Below, piece by piece: positions 1 to 11,496 of a stretch of DNA of 64,000 bases (the first letter of the stretch is position 1; each line of letters opens with the position of its first letter). A model generated the notes under the pieces. The model was given only the letters and a program-made list of their open reading frames with translations. It had not been told where the DNA came from and searched no databases. The stretch is from Ceratopteris richardii (lineage: Eukaryota; Streptophyta; Polypodiopsida; Polypodiales; Pteridaceae), in assembly GCA_020310875.1 (NCBI GenBank), contig CM035413.1:165313306-165377305 (forward strand). The letters run 5' to 3'. Both the position numbers and the translations under genes were made by a program.

Positions 1-630
1 TCCTAGAGCGAGTACCTCAGATGTAGGTACGCCACATGGTACACCATGTGGAACACCACATACACCTTGGGGTGCTCATGAATATGATGAATCCAAGGTA
101 TATAGCATTTGTGATGCAGCTTCCGTGATGGATGCGGTCAGAAAGGCCATGCGTCAGTGCATATGACAACTTTCATCCATACAAGATGGACACTCTATCA
201 TGTTGAAATGGAGTGAGCAAGATAAAGATTGTAAAAAATATATCATAGAGACGATCTATCAGTAGTTCCGACCACCACATGGGCATCCTCTTCTCAACTC
301 AAAGTGGATTCAGCACACCACACGTGAACATATGTCCCATTGATAATCTGAGGCTTGTGATGCTTTCAAAGCAGACTTAGGAAAGACTGTATGGTTAGAT
401 GCTGAGGATTGGGATATGATTCGCGATAATCAATAGCATACTCATGATCGATATTGCCAGTAGTGAGATGTCGCAACCACACATCTAGATACGATCGAAC
501 CATCACATTTGGGCAGTGGAAGATATAATACTATTATCATGAATTTGTAAGTATCATTTGTTGTATTGAATTTGTTTGTGTTAAGCATGCCATGTGTATT
601 CATCTAACGTTCTGTATATTTGTTGTAGGA
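1..630 (+). pseudogene. CACTA-associated gene remnant (TnpA-like), with intron
   Basis: Plus-strand translation reads a Ser/Thr/Pro/Gly-rich stretch with repeats of the type GTPHGTPCGTP, then WGAHEYDESKVYSICD and, further on, LGKTVWLDAEDWDMIRDNQ. The first part is clearly related to the reverse-strand ORF at 52465-52811 inside the complete CACTA element, so this is a second, opposite-strand copy of the same transposon gene. Several in-frame stops make it a pseudogene. A GTAAGTA donor at 547 and a TTGTTGTAG acceptor ending at 628 mark a likely 82-bp intron. The 5' part lies outside the window. The link to a TnpA-type DNA-binding protein is inferred from its partner element, not from a recognised domain. 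Confidence 0.5.
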
Positions 631-646
631 GTTGGAAATGGGTCGT

Positions 647-1076
647 TGTTGTGTGAGAGCTCCAAAGCTTCCACACAAACTAAGAAGACCAACTAGCAAG
701 GCTACACACTAGGAAGAGAGATGTGTTTCCGCCCAACCAACCCCTCCAATATATAGGTCCAAGTCCAAGGGGGTAAGTCCCTCTCAACGGGACATGTGTA
801 CCTTCCATCACATGGGTCCCTAAGGTGTTCACATGGTTTTCAAGCTTAGGAAATCACATGAAATCACATGGCTTCTAAAAGAAGACTCTCCATGCTCTCA
901 TGTACAAACCAAGTGGCTAGAAGAAGCTTCCAATCAAGCCTAAGGTAGTCAACCTTAGAGAATTAACCCTAAGGTTCAAGACCCATCTAAAAGGGATAAA
1001 TAAACCATAAATCCAAAGGGTTTCATACCTAGAAAACCAAGGGTTCTAACCCTTAGACCCATGTAATTATACAACA
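647..1076 (-). repeat. LTR (3' LTR of a reverse-oriented LTR retrotransposon)
   Basis: The 430-bp segment begins TGTTGT and ends ACAACA on the plus strand. It is immediately followed by a pyrimidine run that is, on the minus strand, a polypurine tract (AAGGGGGGGAGAA). This is the order polypurine tract then 3' LTR for an element read on the minus strand. The left edge is less certain than the right edge, and no partner LTR is visible. The element sits in the CACTA-associated remnant to its left and is cut off at 1199 by the tandem array. Confidence 0.55.
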
Positions 1077-1198
1077 TTCTCCCCCCCTTAAAAGCATTTC
1101 CTTACTCGAAAATGAGTGGAGAGATATACCTTGGGATATTCCCCTGTGCACCATGATCAATCTCAAAGATCATGGCCTTCATCTCTCTAATTTGCCTC
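1077..1198 (-). other. Polypurine tract and 3' internal end of the same retrotransposon
   Basis: The minus strand ends in AAGGGGGGGAGAA directly before the LTR, the classical primer for plus-strand DNA synthesis. The rest of the 122 bp is non-coding. It resembles 3119-3170 in the X repeat (polypyrimidine, TTAAAAG, then a TCGAAAA motif), so the X region probably contains a relative of this element. Confidence 0.5.
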
Positions 1199-4100
1199 TG
1201 TAGGAGACTTAAAGCCTCCAAGGATAATGAGATATGGTAGTTTTTTTATCAAGAATGATGAACAAAAACCTTGAAATTTCTTCTGTTTAATCCATGTGTC
1301 ATCTTGGTCTCCAAAGCTCAAACATGTGGATTAGGTGGAGTCAAAGTGATTTCAGCTAAATTCCTACCTTGGCCCATCTCTTTGCATCACTAGTGCATGG
1401 ATCTAGCAAAATAGATGAATGCTACTGAAGGCTTCCTTATCAAATTCATCTCTCAAGTTAGAATCCAACTTCTTCTAAAAGGAAGATGAATCTTACATAA
1501 TCCCTGCCCAAATCACTCTCGTTTAGTGAAATGGGTGGATTTTGTTGTTTGTAATTCACCTCCAAGAAATCTAAATAGAGGGGAATTTTATTATGTAATC
1601 CCTACCTAACCAAAAGGTGGATTATCTAGTTTTTACAAGGATATAACATTTTCTTTATCCTCGGAGAGAATTTGAATAGCTTACCAAAAGTGGATCAAAA
1701 CTTTACGTAGTTTTGAGAATCCACTTTAAGGGACTAGAATCCATAGGGATTAATTTAACTATTGTAGACTTCAACTGATTGAACCCTATTTTACTTGTTC
1801 TTCCAAAAAGATAATCTTTATAAATACGTCCCAAGATGGGAAATCATAGTGTAAAAGGTCGTGTTATCTTTAAGGTCATAAGTAGAAATAGATTATTCCA
1901 ATAATTTCTTCACTGCTTAATCCTTACGGATCTTTAGTTGGATCTCAAACCTTAAAGGTCTTCTTGATCCTTTCAAAGTTCTCCCCCTTTTATTCTAGAT
2001 CTATTAAAGATGCCCTATGTTGACAGCATAATTAGATCTTTCCTATTCTTGAGTTAACTTGAATTAACAAGTATAAAAAAGATGATCTTTCTTAGCTTTC
2101 TTTCAAGCTTGGTCTAAGATCATTTTTATGATCCTGAAATTTCAAGTCATTCTTTCGGATGAAGCTTTTAGAGCTTCATTCTTTGGAGTTTACCTTCAAA
2201 CTCAAAAAAGTTGATCCTCTCCTTATTTCTAACTCTTTATGAGAGATAGATCCTTTCATATTTTGTTGGAAGAATTATTCTTCCCTTTGAGAGGATAATT
2301 GAAGAAGATACTCATTCCTAGACATTATCTTCTTGATGTATTCCATTGGATCATGAGTCCCTTTTCCTTCTGGCCATCAAGAAAAAGTACTCAATGGGAA
2401 TCATTACCCACTGTCCCATACTGGTGGGTTCTTCATCCAATCGACATATATTTTTCTCTATACTTTCCTCACCTTTTCTATCCTTTTAAATGCCCTTCAT
2501 ACTATGGTACGAAATTATAAGAGCAAGGACTAAGGTGCTTAGATACACCACTACTAATATTATTTAAACAATTGGTTAACCATTTAATGTGGTGTGACTC
2601 ATCTTATCAAACTTAAAGTTTGACTTGATCTTTGCCCTACTTGGGTCTTTTGGCTTACTTCTCTTCTTTAGCGAGAATAAGAGATAAGACTAGGTCTTTC
2701 TCAAATAGATCCCTTCATGTTCAAAGCTCTACCCATGGGTTTTACTTGGGGATCTAGGTATTATGCTTCAGAAGCCATATTCCTTAGGTCTATATTACTG
2801 AAATCCATAACGTATGTTATGTTATCCTCATAAAGCATCAAGATACTTTTAGGATGATGCTTTATAGCTCATCCCACTACTTTTCCTAACGCACTTAGGA
2901 TTTATACAATCCTCATGGTGTATGCAAGTCTTCTCTTGCATTGGGATTCTTTGAGAATTCCCAATCTTTGAGAACTTCATTTAGTTGGAAGATGCAATGA
3001 AAGATATATGTAGTACTAGAATACGAGGAAGTACTTCAACTTTATCTATTTCTTGCCTATCTTTTACCTTGCAATACCCTATTTGGTCTTTTCAAGGCAT
3101 AAGATACAAGTTCTTAGGGACTTTCTCCCCTCCTTAAAAGTTTTCGTCCTCGAAAACTACCTGAGAGTAAATTGAAAATTGTGCTCTTTCAAAAGTATTT
3201 GAAAGAGTTTATTTTCAATATTTTATTGTCCTTCCTAGTTAAAAGAACCTTTTAGAGCTTTTTTGCTTTCTCTTCTCCAAGCATATAGAGCAAATCTCCC
3301 CAGGTTCAAGTTTGGAGTTACCTCTAAATTCGATGTCCCATACCACCGAATCAACTCCAGTGGTAATATAAGCCTAGATTTCCCATACCATCCGACTTAC
3401 ACTTCCACTTAAGTAAAGGTAACTTTAACTTGAATTTTAAGATAAAACCTTCTTCTCATCAAGTAAGATCTATTACTTCTTGGACTTGTAAGTGTGACTT
3501 CCATAGCATGTGTTGGTGCTCATGAAAATTTTAACTTACCAAGTCTTAGTTGTAATTTTAATTTGACAAGACCATTCTTAAATTGACTTTTTCAATTATT
3601 CCTTGATTCAGATATACTACAAAAGATCCCTTTTATGTCACTTGGTAATAGAGCTAGTTTAAATCTCAACTACATATTATCTCTTATGACATAATGCGTA
3701 ATCTGAGAATAATTGACATTGCCAATCAAATCTCGATGCTGAAGTAGATGGTAATTCCATTTACTATAGAGTCCATTATTTCTAGGACATTAGAAAATGG
3801 TACTTAGGGTTCCGCACTATGCATTATGTTAACATGGGTTTGGAAAAGAAAGATTTGATATGCATAAATATAGTCATGGTTTATGACATATACATTATGG
3901 CAACTCATATGCACAGAAAGAAAGATGCATGAAACTTTTGCACCATCCTTTGAATGAACAAAAGTTCCAAATTGGGACTTTTTGCATGCTTTAATGAGGG
4001 GTTCAGTTTTTGAATTACCTTATGCATGCAACACCTTTTCCAATAAAGGTGGAACCATTTTCCATACACTAGTATGCACATGGAACATTTTACATGGGTT

Positions 4101-4606
4101 TTTGAGTTAAGAGGGAGATTAAATTCTTGAAGTTAAGCTTAAGTAGGATTTTATTTTATTAGCTTCTAAAAAGAATGGTGATGAGGCCAATTGGCCACTA
4201 TACACCATTTAATTCATTTATGTTTGGCTTAGTAATTAAAAGCCAAATAAATATAACTTCTTGAAAATACCTTAAGCTTAAAATCCCTCTTATGGAATTT
4301 TAAATTCCATAAAAGCCCATGGCATGCCTGATCAGCAAGGCCATAGACTTAAGGTAGTAATACAAAAATTTTCTCTCTTAAAACCACGATACAATGGTGG
4401 TAACTTAGAGCACTATCTTCTCAAAGCTCTAAGGAAGAGAAAATATGGTATAACAGAATCTTAGTTTTGGAAGATCAAAATAGTATTGCCTTTGTTCAAA
4501 AAATTTCTTTGTTTGAAAGAACTACAAAACTATTTGGAGCTTTACATTATTCTTCCAAGCAAGTCCAAGGCATGAAGAGAAGGTAAAACTCAAGTTCGTC
4601 CAAGTG
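1199..4606. repeat. Non-coding repeat X, copy 1
   Basis: 3.4 kb of AT-rich sequence with no credible coding region; a 73-codon frame at 2299 is conserved only because the whole block is duplicated at 16768. It contains a polypyrimidine/TTAAAAG/TCCTCGAAAAC segment near 3119 that resembles an LTR junction, and repeated ATGTCCCATACCA motifs that recur at about 14785. It ends abruptly inside the remaining tail of the copia-A 5' LTR. It is probably the non-coding part of another LTR element that replaced most of that LTR. Confidence 0.6.
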
Positions 4607-4666
4607 TTGGACATACAAGGGTTCACTACACACTTCCGTTGCACATAGGAGAACTCATTCTCCACA
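4607..4666 (+). repeat. Tail of copia A1 5' LTR
   Basis: The last 60 bp before the primer site, ending CTCCACA, match the end of the copia A2 3' LTR at 36819-36878 almost exactly. Sequence upstream of 4607 does not match the LTR, so the rest of the 5' LTR is missing or was replaced by repeat X. Confidence 0.8.
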
Positions 4667-4668
4667 GT

Positions 4669-4680
4669 TGGTATCAGAGC
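4669..4680 (+). promoter_or_regulatory. Primer binding site, initiator Met tRNA
   Basis: TGGTATCAGAGC lies two bases after the LTR terminus CACA. It is complementary to the 3' end of plant initiator methionine tRNA, the usual primer for minus-strand synthesis in copia elements. Confidence 0.9.
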
Positions 4681-4824
4681 AAACTTGGTGCTGAAGCTTC
4701 ATCAACAGAGCTGGAGATAAAGAAAAGCAAAAGAGGAGCTATAAAACAAGGAGGAGCTTCACAAACGCAAGAGCAAAGGACTATAACTATTCAAGGTAAC
4801 TCTCAAAGTCTTTGATACTCTTTA

Positions 4825-5692
4825 ATGGTTGACTTGGGTCAACAAGTAGAGAAGTTGGATAAGGATAACTATCCAGTGTGGAGGTTTAGAATGACCAACT
4901 ACCTAATGGGCAAAGGCTTATGGGGTATTGTGAGCGGCGATGATGCTCAACCTCAAATCAATCAAGCTATGGCCACCGAAGTCCAAAGGAGGCAAGCAAA
5001 AGAATGGGAAGAGAGGAATAGGAGAGTCATGTTCCTCATTTCGCAAGTCATTACTAATGCCATGGTAGGTCATATTCAATATCTAGAGAAAGCTAAGGAT
5101 GCTTGGGAAGCTCTTGAAAGGATGTATTCAACAAATACCAAAGCTAGGAAACTTCAACTCAAGAATGAGTTGAACACAATCAAGAAAAGTTCGAGTCAAT
5201 CCATAGCTGAATATACTTTGAAGATTAAGGAGCTAAGTGATGCTTTAGCTTCTATTGGCACAACGGTTGAAGACGAAGATCTTGTGTGTTATACTCTCAA
5301 TGGCTTGAGAGAAGATGAAAGATGGAAGCCTTTTATAACTTCCATTAACTTGAAAGATGCATATCCAGGTTTTGAACAACTAATCCCTCATCTTGTCACA
5401 GAAGAGCTTAGCTTCGGTGGTCCCAAAGGAAAGGATAGCCGCAACCAAATGTTTATATGCAGGTCGAGGTAAAGGAAGAAACTCAAGAGGAGGCTCAAGA
5501 GGAAAATGAAGAGGTCACAACCACTCCAACTACAATAAAAACAATTCGGAAGACAACAAGGATGCATCAAATGCCAACGCACAAGGAAGAGGTCGACGTA
5601 GAAGTAGAGGAAGAGGTCAAAGCTCCTACAATTCTCATAAAGGTATACAATGCTATCATTGTGGTAAAGTAGGACATTATGCTAGTGATTGT
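4825..5692 (+). pseudogene. gag: Copia A1 gag (capsid and CCHC zinc knuckle)
   Basis: The ATG at 4825 opens 215 codons of a typical plant copia gag, with YPVWRFRMTNYLMGKGLW near the N terminus and KARKLQLKNELNTIK in the middle. An extra T in ATGTTTATATGCAGG (about 5450) throws this copy out of frame before the Arg/Gly-rich linker; copy A2 lacks this T. In the correct frame the linker carries a TGA shared with A2. The zinc knuckle CYHCGKVGHYASDC at 5651-5692 is intact (C-x2-C-x4-H-x4-C). Gag would form the cytoplasmic virus-like particle and bind the RNA. Confidence 0.88.
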
Positions 5693-5799
5693 TGGCTGAA
5701 GAATGGAAGACCAAATGGGGGCAATCAAAGGAACCAAAGCAACTATGCAAGCACCTCAAGTGAAGGAAGCAAGGACACACTACTTGCAATGAGACATGA

Positions 5800-7333
5800 G
5801 TATAGAAGCTCTTGTGAAGATGACAAAAAATGGTACATTGATTCAGGTTGTAGTAACCATATGTCATGCCAAGGAAGTTTGTTCACTAATCTATAGGTAC
5901 GAAGTGGAAAAGGATGTGTTGAAACAGGTGATGATACTCAACACATGATTGAACATATTGGAGATATAAGGCTTGGAGATACCAGTAGAGCAAAGGTACT
6001 ATCTAATGTTCTTCATGTTCCTACAATTTCAAAGAACTTGATTTCAGTAGGACAAATGGTAGAGAAGGGTTATCATGTCATATTCAATGAGAATGGGTGC
6101 TTCATAAAGAATCCAAAGGAAGGCTTCAAGGTCATTGCTCGAGGCAGAAGAGAAGGAAGGATGTTCACTTTGGACGTCCAACACCCGCATGGAAAGGTCA
6201 TGTACATTCAATGTGGGAACAAGAAGATTTCAGAGCTGGACTTATGGCACAAAAGAATAGGACACATCAACATTCCAAAGCTAAAGGACATGAGCAAACA
6301 TGAAGTGGTAAGAGGTCTTCCAAAATTTAATAGTATTGGACTACTTGAGTTATGTGAAGCTTGTCAACTAGGAAAGCAAATGAGGCATCCATTCAAGAGG
6401 AGCAATTATGTGGCTCCAAATTTCTTGGACTTGATACATACGGATGTATGGGGACCAACCCAAGAGGCATCAATGGCTGGTAATAGATTTTTTGTCACCT
6501 TCATTGATGATCACTCAAGAAAGGTATGGCTGTTTTGTATGAAGCAAAAATCTGAGGTGTTTTCTATATTCAAAAGATTCAAAGTTGAAGTTGAAAAGGA
6601 AACAGGAAGGTCTATCAAAACCTTAAGGTCCGATGGTGGAGGAGAATACTTCTCCAAAGAATTTCAGATTTTCTACAAGAGAATGGAATCAAAAGGCAAT
6701 TCACTTGTAGGTACACACCACAACAAAATGGAGTAGTTGAGAGGAAAAATAGGCAAATGGTCTATCAAAACCTTAAGGTCCGATCGTGGAGGAGAATACT
6801 TCTCCAAAGAATTTCAGATTTTCTACAAGAGAATGGAATCAAAAGGCAATTCACTTGTAGGTACACACCACAACAAAATGGAGTAGCTGAGAGGAAAAAT
6901 AGGCAAATTGCTGAAATTGCAAGATGCATGCTCAACGAGATGAAGGTACCATTGTACTATTGGGCTGAAGCTACCACAACCGCCATTTACTTGATGAACA
7001 CGTGCACAACATCGAGAATACATCACTTGACTCCTGAAGAGGTATATTCCGGTAAGAAACCTGATCTTACACACCTCAAAGTGTGGATGTGTTTGCTTTG
7101 TTCACATTCCACAAGAAGTTAGAACAAAGATGGAACCAAGGTCAGAAAAATGCATTTTCATTGGCTACTCAACGGAGCAAAAAGGATACAAGTGTTACAA
7201 CCCTAGAATAAAGGAATTAAGAGTCTCGCGAGATGTGGTCTTTGATGAACTAAGACCATGGTATGAAGATAAAGGAAAGGAAAAGATTCTTGAAGAAGAT
7301 TGTGATGATTATGCAGGAACAAATCAAAGATAA
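5800..7333 (+). pseudogene. pol: Copia A1 protease and integrase
   Basis: The protease active site is WYIDSGCSNHM (Asp codon at 5840). A TAG at 5894, which is CAG in copy A2, interrupts it. Integrase shows the HHCC finger (LWHKRIGH and CEACQLGK) and core motifs LIHTDVWG, LRSDGGGEYF and QQNGVAERKNR, giving the D,D,E triad. A missing base near 6670 shifts the frame between the second Asp and the Glu; the Glu is read from a downstream 150-bp tandem duplicate. A second frameshift lies near 7090, and a private stop lies at 7331. Integrase would insert the cDNA in the nucleus; this copy cannot make it. Confidence 0.88.
6609..6908 (+). repeat. 150-bp tandem duplication inside copia A1 integrase
   Basis: GGTCTATCAAAACCTTAAGG starts at 6609 and again at 6759. 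The two 150-bp units differ at only a few positions (for example GGTGG versus CGTGG after TCCGAT). The unit spans the second catalytic Asp to the catalytic Glu. The same duplication is present in copia A2 at 21079-21378, so it predates the array duplication. Confidence 0.9.
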
Positions 7334-7417
7334 GTTCAACAATCAAGCACAAAGGCTTCAGGTCCAGAGGCATGTACATCAAATGAAGAATGTTCAACAT
7401 GGAGGGGGAGTCATTCT

Positions 7418-9325
7418 TTGTCTCCAAATTCAGCTCATAGTAGAGCCGAAGAAACAAGTGCTACTCCAAACAGTGAGGTAGATGCAAGTGAAGAAGAATA
7501 TGAAGAGGTAATCACTCCGATGGTAAAACTAAATAGGTTAAAGAAGCAACTTTCTAAAGGCAATGAAAGAAGATCTTCAAGGACAAGGTATCCAACTCAA
7601 AGGTTGAGTTATGATAGTTTTATGGCGACACATTTTGCATACATGATGCAGGTTATCAAAGACAAAGAGCCTGAGACATATGAAGAAGCTTGCACACAAA
7701 AGGAATGGAAGCAAGCTATGAAAGAGGAGATCAAAGCTCTCAAAGATAATCACACATGGGAGCTAGTGCCAAAGAAAGAAGGTATGAAGATTGTTCCAAA
7801 CAAATGGGTGTTTAAAGTAAAGAGGAATGTTGATGGTTCACTAACTAGATATAAAGCTAGATTAGTTGCTAAAGGATTTAAACAAACACAAGGCATAGAT
7901 TATGATGAAGTTTTCAGCCCCGTTGCAAAGATGGGAAGTATTAGAACCTTAATAGCAATTGGTGCTTCAAGGAGATGGCCATTATATCAACTTGACATCA
8001 AAAATGCTTTTCTCAATGGAGAACTACAAGAAGAGGTATACATGAGTCAACCGGTTGGATTTGAAGATGAAAACCATCCAGATTTTGTTTGCAGGTTGAA
8101 GAAGGCACTTTATGGCTTGAAGCAGGCACCAAAAGCATGGAATCAGAGATTGGTAGAGTATCTAATTAAGTGTGGATACAACCCAAGTAGTGCAGATCCT
8201 TCGTTGTACATGAAGAAGGAAGAAAATAGAGAGGTATATATTTGCATATATGTAGATGACCTCATCATAACAGGAAATGATGTTACAGGGATTAAAGATA
8301 TCAAAAGGAAGCTTGGTAAGGAGTTGAAAATTTCAGATCTTGGAGAGCTGAAATATTTTTTAGGAATTGAAGTTGTCTATGGAAAGAGTGGCATCTACTT
8401 GATGCAAAGGAAGTACTTGTTGGATGTTCTTTTCAGATTTGGAATGAGTGAATGCAAAGCACTCACTCAACCCATGGACACAAATACAAAGATTTGTTCA
8501 AATGATGGAGAACCATTGGAAGATGTAACGACATACAAAAGCATTGTAGGATCATTCATCTATGCAAACATTACAAGACCTGATTTGTCTTATTTTGTTG
8601 GTGTACTTTCTCAGTTTATGCAAGCCCCGACAAGTGAACACTTAAATTCAGCAAAGAGAGAGTTGAGATACATAAAGCATACAGTTAATCATGCTTTGTT
8701 TTACAAGTTTGATGAAGAACTGCAGGTCAAAGGCTTTAGTGATGCTGATTGGGCATGCTCAAAGGAAGATAGAAGATCAACCTCAGGTTATGTGTTCATG
8801 ATAGGAAGCAAACCTATCACGTGGAGCTCAAAGAAACAACCTACTGTTGCACTTTCATCTACGGAGGTTGAATACAGAGGATTAGCATTTGCCACATGTG
8901 AAGCAATGTGGATTAAAAATCTTTTGGCTGATCTTGGAGTGCAAGTTGGAACCATCCCTATATATGGTGATAACATGTCAAGTATCTACTTGGCAAGCAA
9001 TCCTATGTTTCATGCAAGGAGCAAGCACATAGAGGTCCACTACCATTATGTAAGGGAGAAGGTGCTGAGCAAAGATGTGGAGATAAAGTTCATCAGAATC
9101 AAAGACCACGTTGCAGACATATTTACAAAGTTCTTGGATGCTTCTAAACTCAAAGGTCTCAAGGATGTGATAAATTTGAAGGACATGGTTGAAGATAACT
9201 CCCAAATGAGCTTGAGGGGGAGTGTTGAAGATAAATGTACAAGCTCTTTTTCATATGATCCATGCTTGGATAAATTTAGCAAATATAAAGATAAAGGAAA
9301 AGTGGAGGAAAAAAGGAAAAAATAA
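7418..9325 (+). CDS. pol: Copia A1 reverse transcriptase - RNase H segment
   Basis: A 635-codon open frame, the longest intact retroelement frame here. It holds a short acidic linker (residues 1-60) and reverse transcriptase from about residue 100, with QLDIKNAFLNGE (Asp 193) and YVDD (278-281). The connection follows, then RNase H with SDADWACSKEDRRSTSG (Asp 442 and 444), SSTEVEYRG and the C-terminal HARSKHIEVHYHYVRE. The start at 7418 is not natural; the segment belongs to a longer polyprotein. The last 35 codons run through the polypurine tract into the 3' LTR. It copies the RNA genome to DNA inside the particle. SSTEVEY and ADWAC differ from the family's usual SSTEAEY and ADWAG. Confidence 0.9.
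   Translation: MSPNSAHSRAEETSATPNSEVDASEEEYEEVITPMVKLNRLKKQLSKGNERRSSRTRYPTQRLSYDSFMATHFAYMMQVIKDKEPETYEEACTQKEWKQAMKEEIKALKDNHTWELVPKKEGMKIVPNKWVFKVKRNVDGSLTRYKARLVAKGFKQTQGIDYDEVFSPVAKMGSIRTLIAIGASRRWPLYQLDIKNAFLNGELQEEVYMSQPVGFEDENHPDFVCRLKKALYGLKQAPKAWNQRLVEYLIKCGYNPSSADPSLYMKKEENREVYICIYVDDLIITGNDVTGIKDIKRKLGKELKISDLGELKYFLGIEVVYGKSGIYLMQRKYLLDVLFRFGMSECKALTQPMDTNTKICSNDGEPLEDVTTYKSIVGSFIYANITRPDLSYFVGVLSQFMQAPTSEHLNSAKRELRYIKHTVNHALFYKFDEELQVKGFSDADWACSKEDRRSTSGYVFMIGSKPITWSSKKQPTVALSSTEVEYRGLAFATCEAMWIKNLLADLGVQVGTIPIYGDNMSSIYLASNPMFHARSKHIEVHYHYVREKVLSKDVEIKFIRIKDHVADIFTKFLDASKLKGLKDVINLKDMVEDNSQMSLRGSVEDKCTSSFSYDPCLDKFSKYKDKGKVEEKRKK
9211..9222 (+). promoter_or_regulatory. Polypurine tract of copia A1
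   Basis: CTTGAGGGGGAG immediately precedes the LTR start TGTTGAAGAT. Such purine runs resist RNase H and prime plus-strand DNA synthesis. Confidence 0.85.
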
Positions 9326-9892
9326 TAAAAGAAAAAGTATAGTCAAAATTCATGATGAGTAAGAGATACAATATCTTGCCTTGTAGTTAGTAGCATGTAG
9401 TGGAGAAAGTGGTGAGTTAAGAAGGAGGCACAAACTTCTTCACATGCTCATTGGTTATAAAAGTGAAGTGGGAGCACATTCAAAACAAGGAGAGAAAGAG
9501 GCAAGAGCTCCCAGTAGTCGGATCTAGCCATTTTGTCATTTTCGCTTTCCCTTAGACTCCTTTCAGCCGCACGTCACTTTGTACACAACTCTGTTGCAGA
9601 GCTCATATCTCCGTGCATATGTAACCATTTCGTGCGTTTAAACATTCATTGGAAAGCTTAGCTTGTTTACTTTCTTCATATCAAATATGTCTTTGAAAGA
9701 TTATGTAGTTTGTGAGATATCAGTGAAAGAGTGAAGTCTAGTTTTTTAGTATACCTGTGTAGATAGGTAGTCTATTTTGGTGGGTTCAGTTTCGCGACCA
9801 AAACATATCCAAATTGCGTGATTTTTGTCTTGTTGGAAAGCTCTTGGCATTTACTTTCAGTGTCTCAAATAGCTTATTCAGGTCATTCATAC
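9223..9892 (+). repeat. Copia A1 3' LTR, truncated
   Basis: It begins TGTTGAAGATAAATG and matches the LTR of copy A2 (23694-23763 joined to 35804-36404) with about 2 percent difference by eye. A TATAAAAG box at about 9458 is a likely LTR promoter. The match stops at 9892, where reverse-strand copia B1 sequence begins. This LTR contains the empty form of the gypsy target site (AAGAT at about 9289). Confidence 0.85.
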
Positions 9893-11496
9893 TTCTTCCT
9901 GTAACTCACCATGTAGAAAAGCATTCTTCACATCCATCTGATGGAAAGTCCATCCTTTTGTTGTTGCTAATGCAACAAGTGTTCTAACCGTAGACATTTT
10001 AGCTACAGGGCTGAATGTTTCCTCATAATCAATACCATATGTATGCGCATATGCTTTAGCTACCAATCATGCTTTATACCTACTTATGCTACCATTAGCA
10101 TTATGCTTTACCTTGTAAATCCATTTGCAGCCTATGGGTTTCTTTCCTTGCCAAAATGGAACCAGCTTCCATGTATGATTCCCATAAAGTGCAGCCATAT
10201 CCTCATCCATAGCTTCTTCCCAATCTACATTTCCAATTGCATCTTCAAAGCAAGAAGGTTCAGCATCTTGTATTACCTTTGTCATGTAGGCACAATGACG
10301 AGCAATGTAACTATCATATGTCAATCGTTGCTTTTAATTCTGCATCCTCCCAGATCTTCTTGGTCCTTGGTCACCTCTCCTTGTATCATCTACATATGCC
10401 TTTCTTGCTCCTGGAGTCTTCACAAAGGGCAATCCAAGTTCCTTATCAAGACTCTTTTCTAAGCCGCTTGAATCTCCATCAATGTCTTCAAAAATTGCAC
10501 ATGTTTTATGACTAGCAGAAAGCTTCTCTTTACCTTTCTTAGATGTATTTGATGAATTTCCTAGACAGAAATTTCTACGTAATCTTCCACTCCATGGATT
10601 TGAGTTGGAACTATTGCATGGTGATGCATCCGATCCACTCAAAACTTGAGATTGTGCACTTAATTTTTCAGCATTTCTTTGTTATTTGTTTCAAGACTCA
10701 CTCCTTCTTTGGCATTTGCATAGAAGCTTGACATTTCATCAAATACCACATACCTGCTCACCTTCACCTATCGTGTGAGTGGGTTATAACATTTATATCC
10801 CTTTTGCTCAAGGGAGTATCCAATGAAGACACATTTTTCTTCTTTTGGATCAAGCTTTGTCCTCAACTCATCTAGAACATGTACATATGAAATACAACCA
10901 AAAATGTTCATATGTGATAAGTTTGGCTTTTTACCTCTGAACTTGTCTTCAAGTGAAACCTGATGTACAACAGTAGTTGGAGTTTTGTTCATAATGTATA
11001 TAGTGGTATGCACAACTTATGCCCAACAACAATGAGGCATATTCTTTTTAGCCATCAAGGCTCTTGTTATTTTTGCAATACGTCTATTTTTGCGTTCAAC
11101 AGCACCGTTCTGTTGTGGTGTGTACGTGCATGAAAATTGATGTCGAATTCCATGACTTTTAAGAAAATTGTTGAGCTCATTTGACATGTATTCACCTCCT
11201 CCTTTAGATCTTTATGTTTGAATATACTTCCCTATATCCTTTTCCACAATAGCCTTAAAATTGCGGAAGTGAGTGAATACATCACTCTTCTCTTTCATAA
11301 AATATACCCACACTTTTCGTGTATGGTCATCAATGAAAGTAACATAAAACCTACAACCACCCATAGATGTGGTCTTTGCAGCACCCCAAACATCTGTATG
11401 TACTGTTTCTAGCACATTCTCACTAACATGCTTGTCATGTGGAAACGATGATCTTGACTGTTTACCAAATTGACATGCTCCACATACCTTTTGCAT
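9893..11496 (-). pseudogene. pol: Copia B1 integrase and partial reverse transcriptase
   Basis: Integrase segments: CGACQFGKQSRSSFP, VHTDVWGAAKTTSMGG, FYVTFIDDHTRKVWVYF, then the core with complements of QQNGAVERKNR near 11100, and the C-terminal KPNLSHMNIFGCISYVHV and EEKCVFIGYSLEQKGYKC. Reverse transcriptase begins with SYIARHCAYMTKVIQDAEPS, runs through WKLVPFWQGKKPIGCKWIYK, and stops at the truncation at 9893. Frames change several times. The segment 9893-11330 has no counterpart in copia B2. Confidence 0.85.

Larger units (their letters stand above)
4607..9892 (+). mobile_element. Ty1/copia retrotransposon A1, truncated at both LTRs
   Basis: The order 5' LTR tail, tRNA primer site, gag, protease, integrase, reverse transcriptase, RNase H, polypurine tract, 3' LTR defines the copia superfamily, where integrase precedes reverse transcriptase. 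Only about 60 bp of the 5' LTR and 670 bp of the 3' LTR remain; the full LTR, reconstructed from copy A2, is about 1,145 bp. The reading frame is broken by a stop in the gag linker, frameshifts in integrase and private stops, so this copy is inactive. Confidence 0.9.

Noticed and set aside
2299..2520. 73-codon frame repeated at 16768-16989
   Set aside because: It is conserved because the X repeat is duplicated. No domain and no coding context.
1199..4666. Reading 1199-4666 as one 3.5-kb 5' LTR of copia A
   Set aside because: The complete LTR recovered from 23694-23763 plus 35804-36878 is about 1,145 bp and shares only the last 60 bp with this region.
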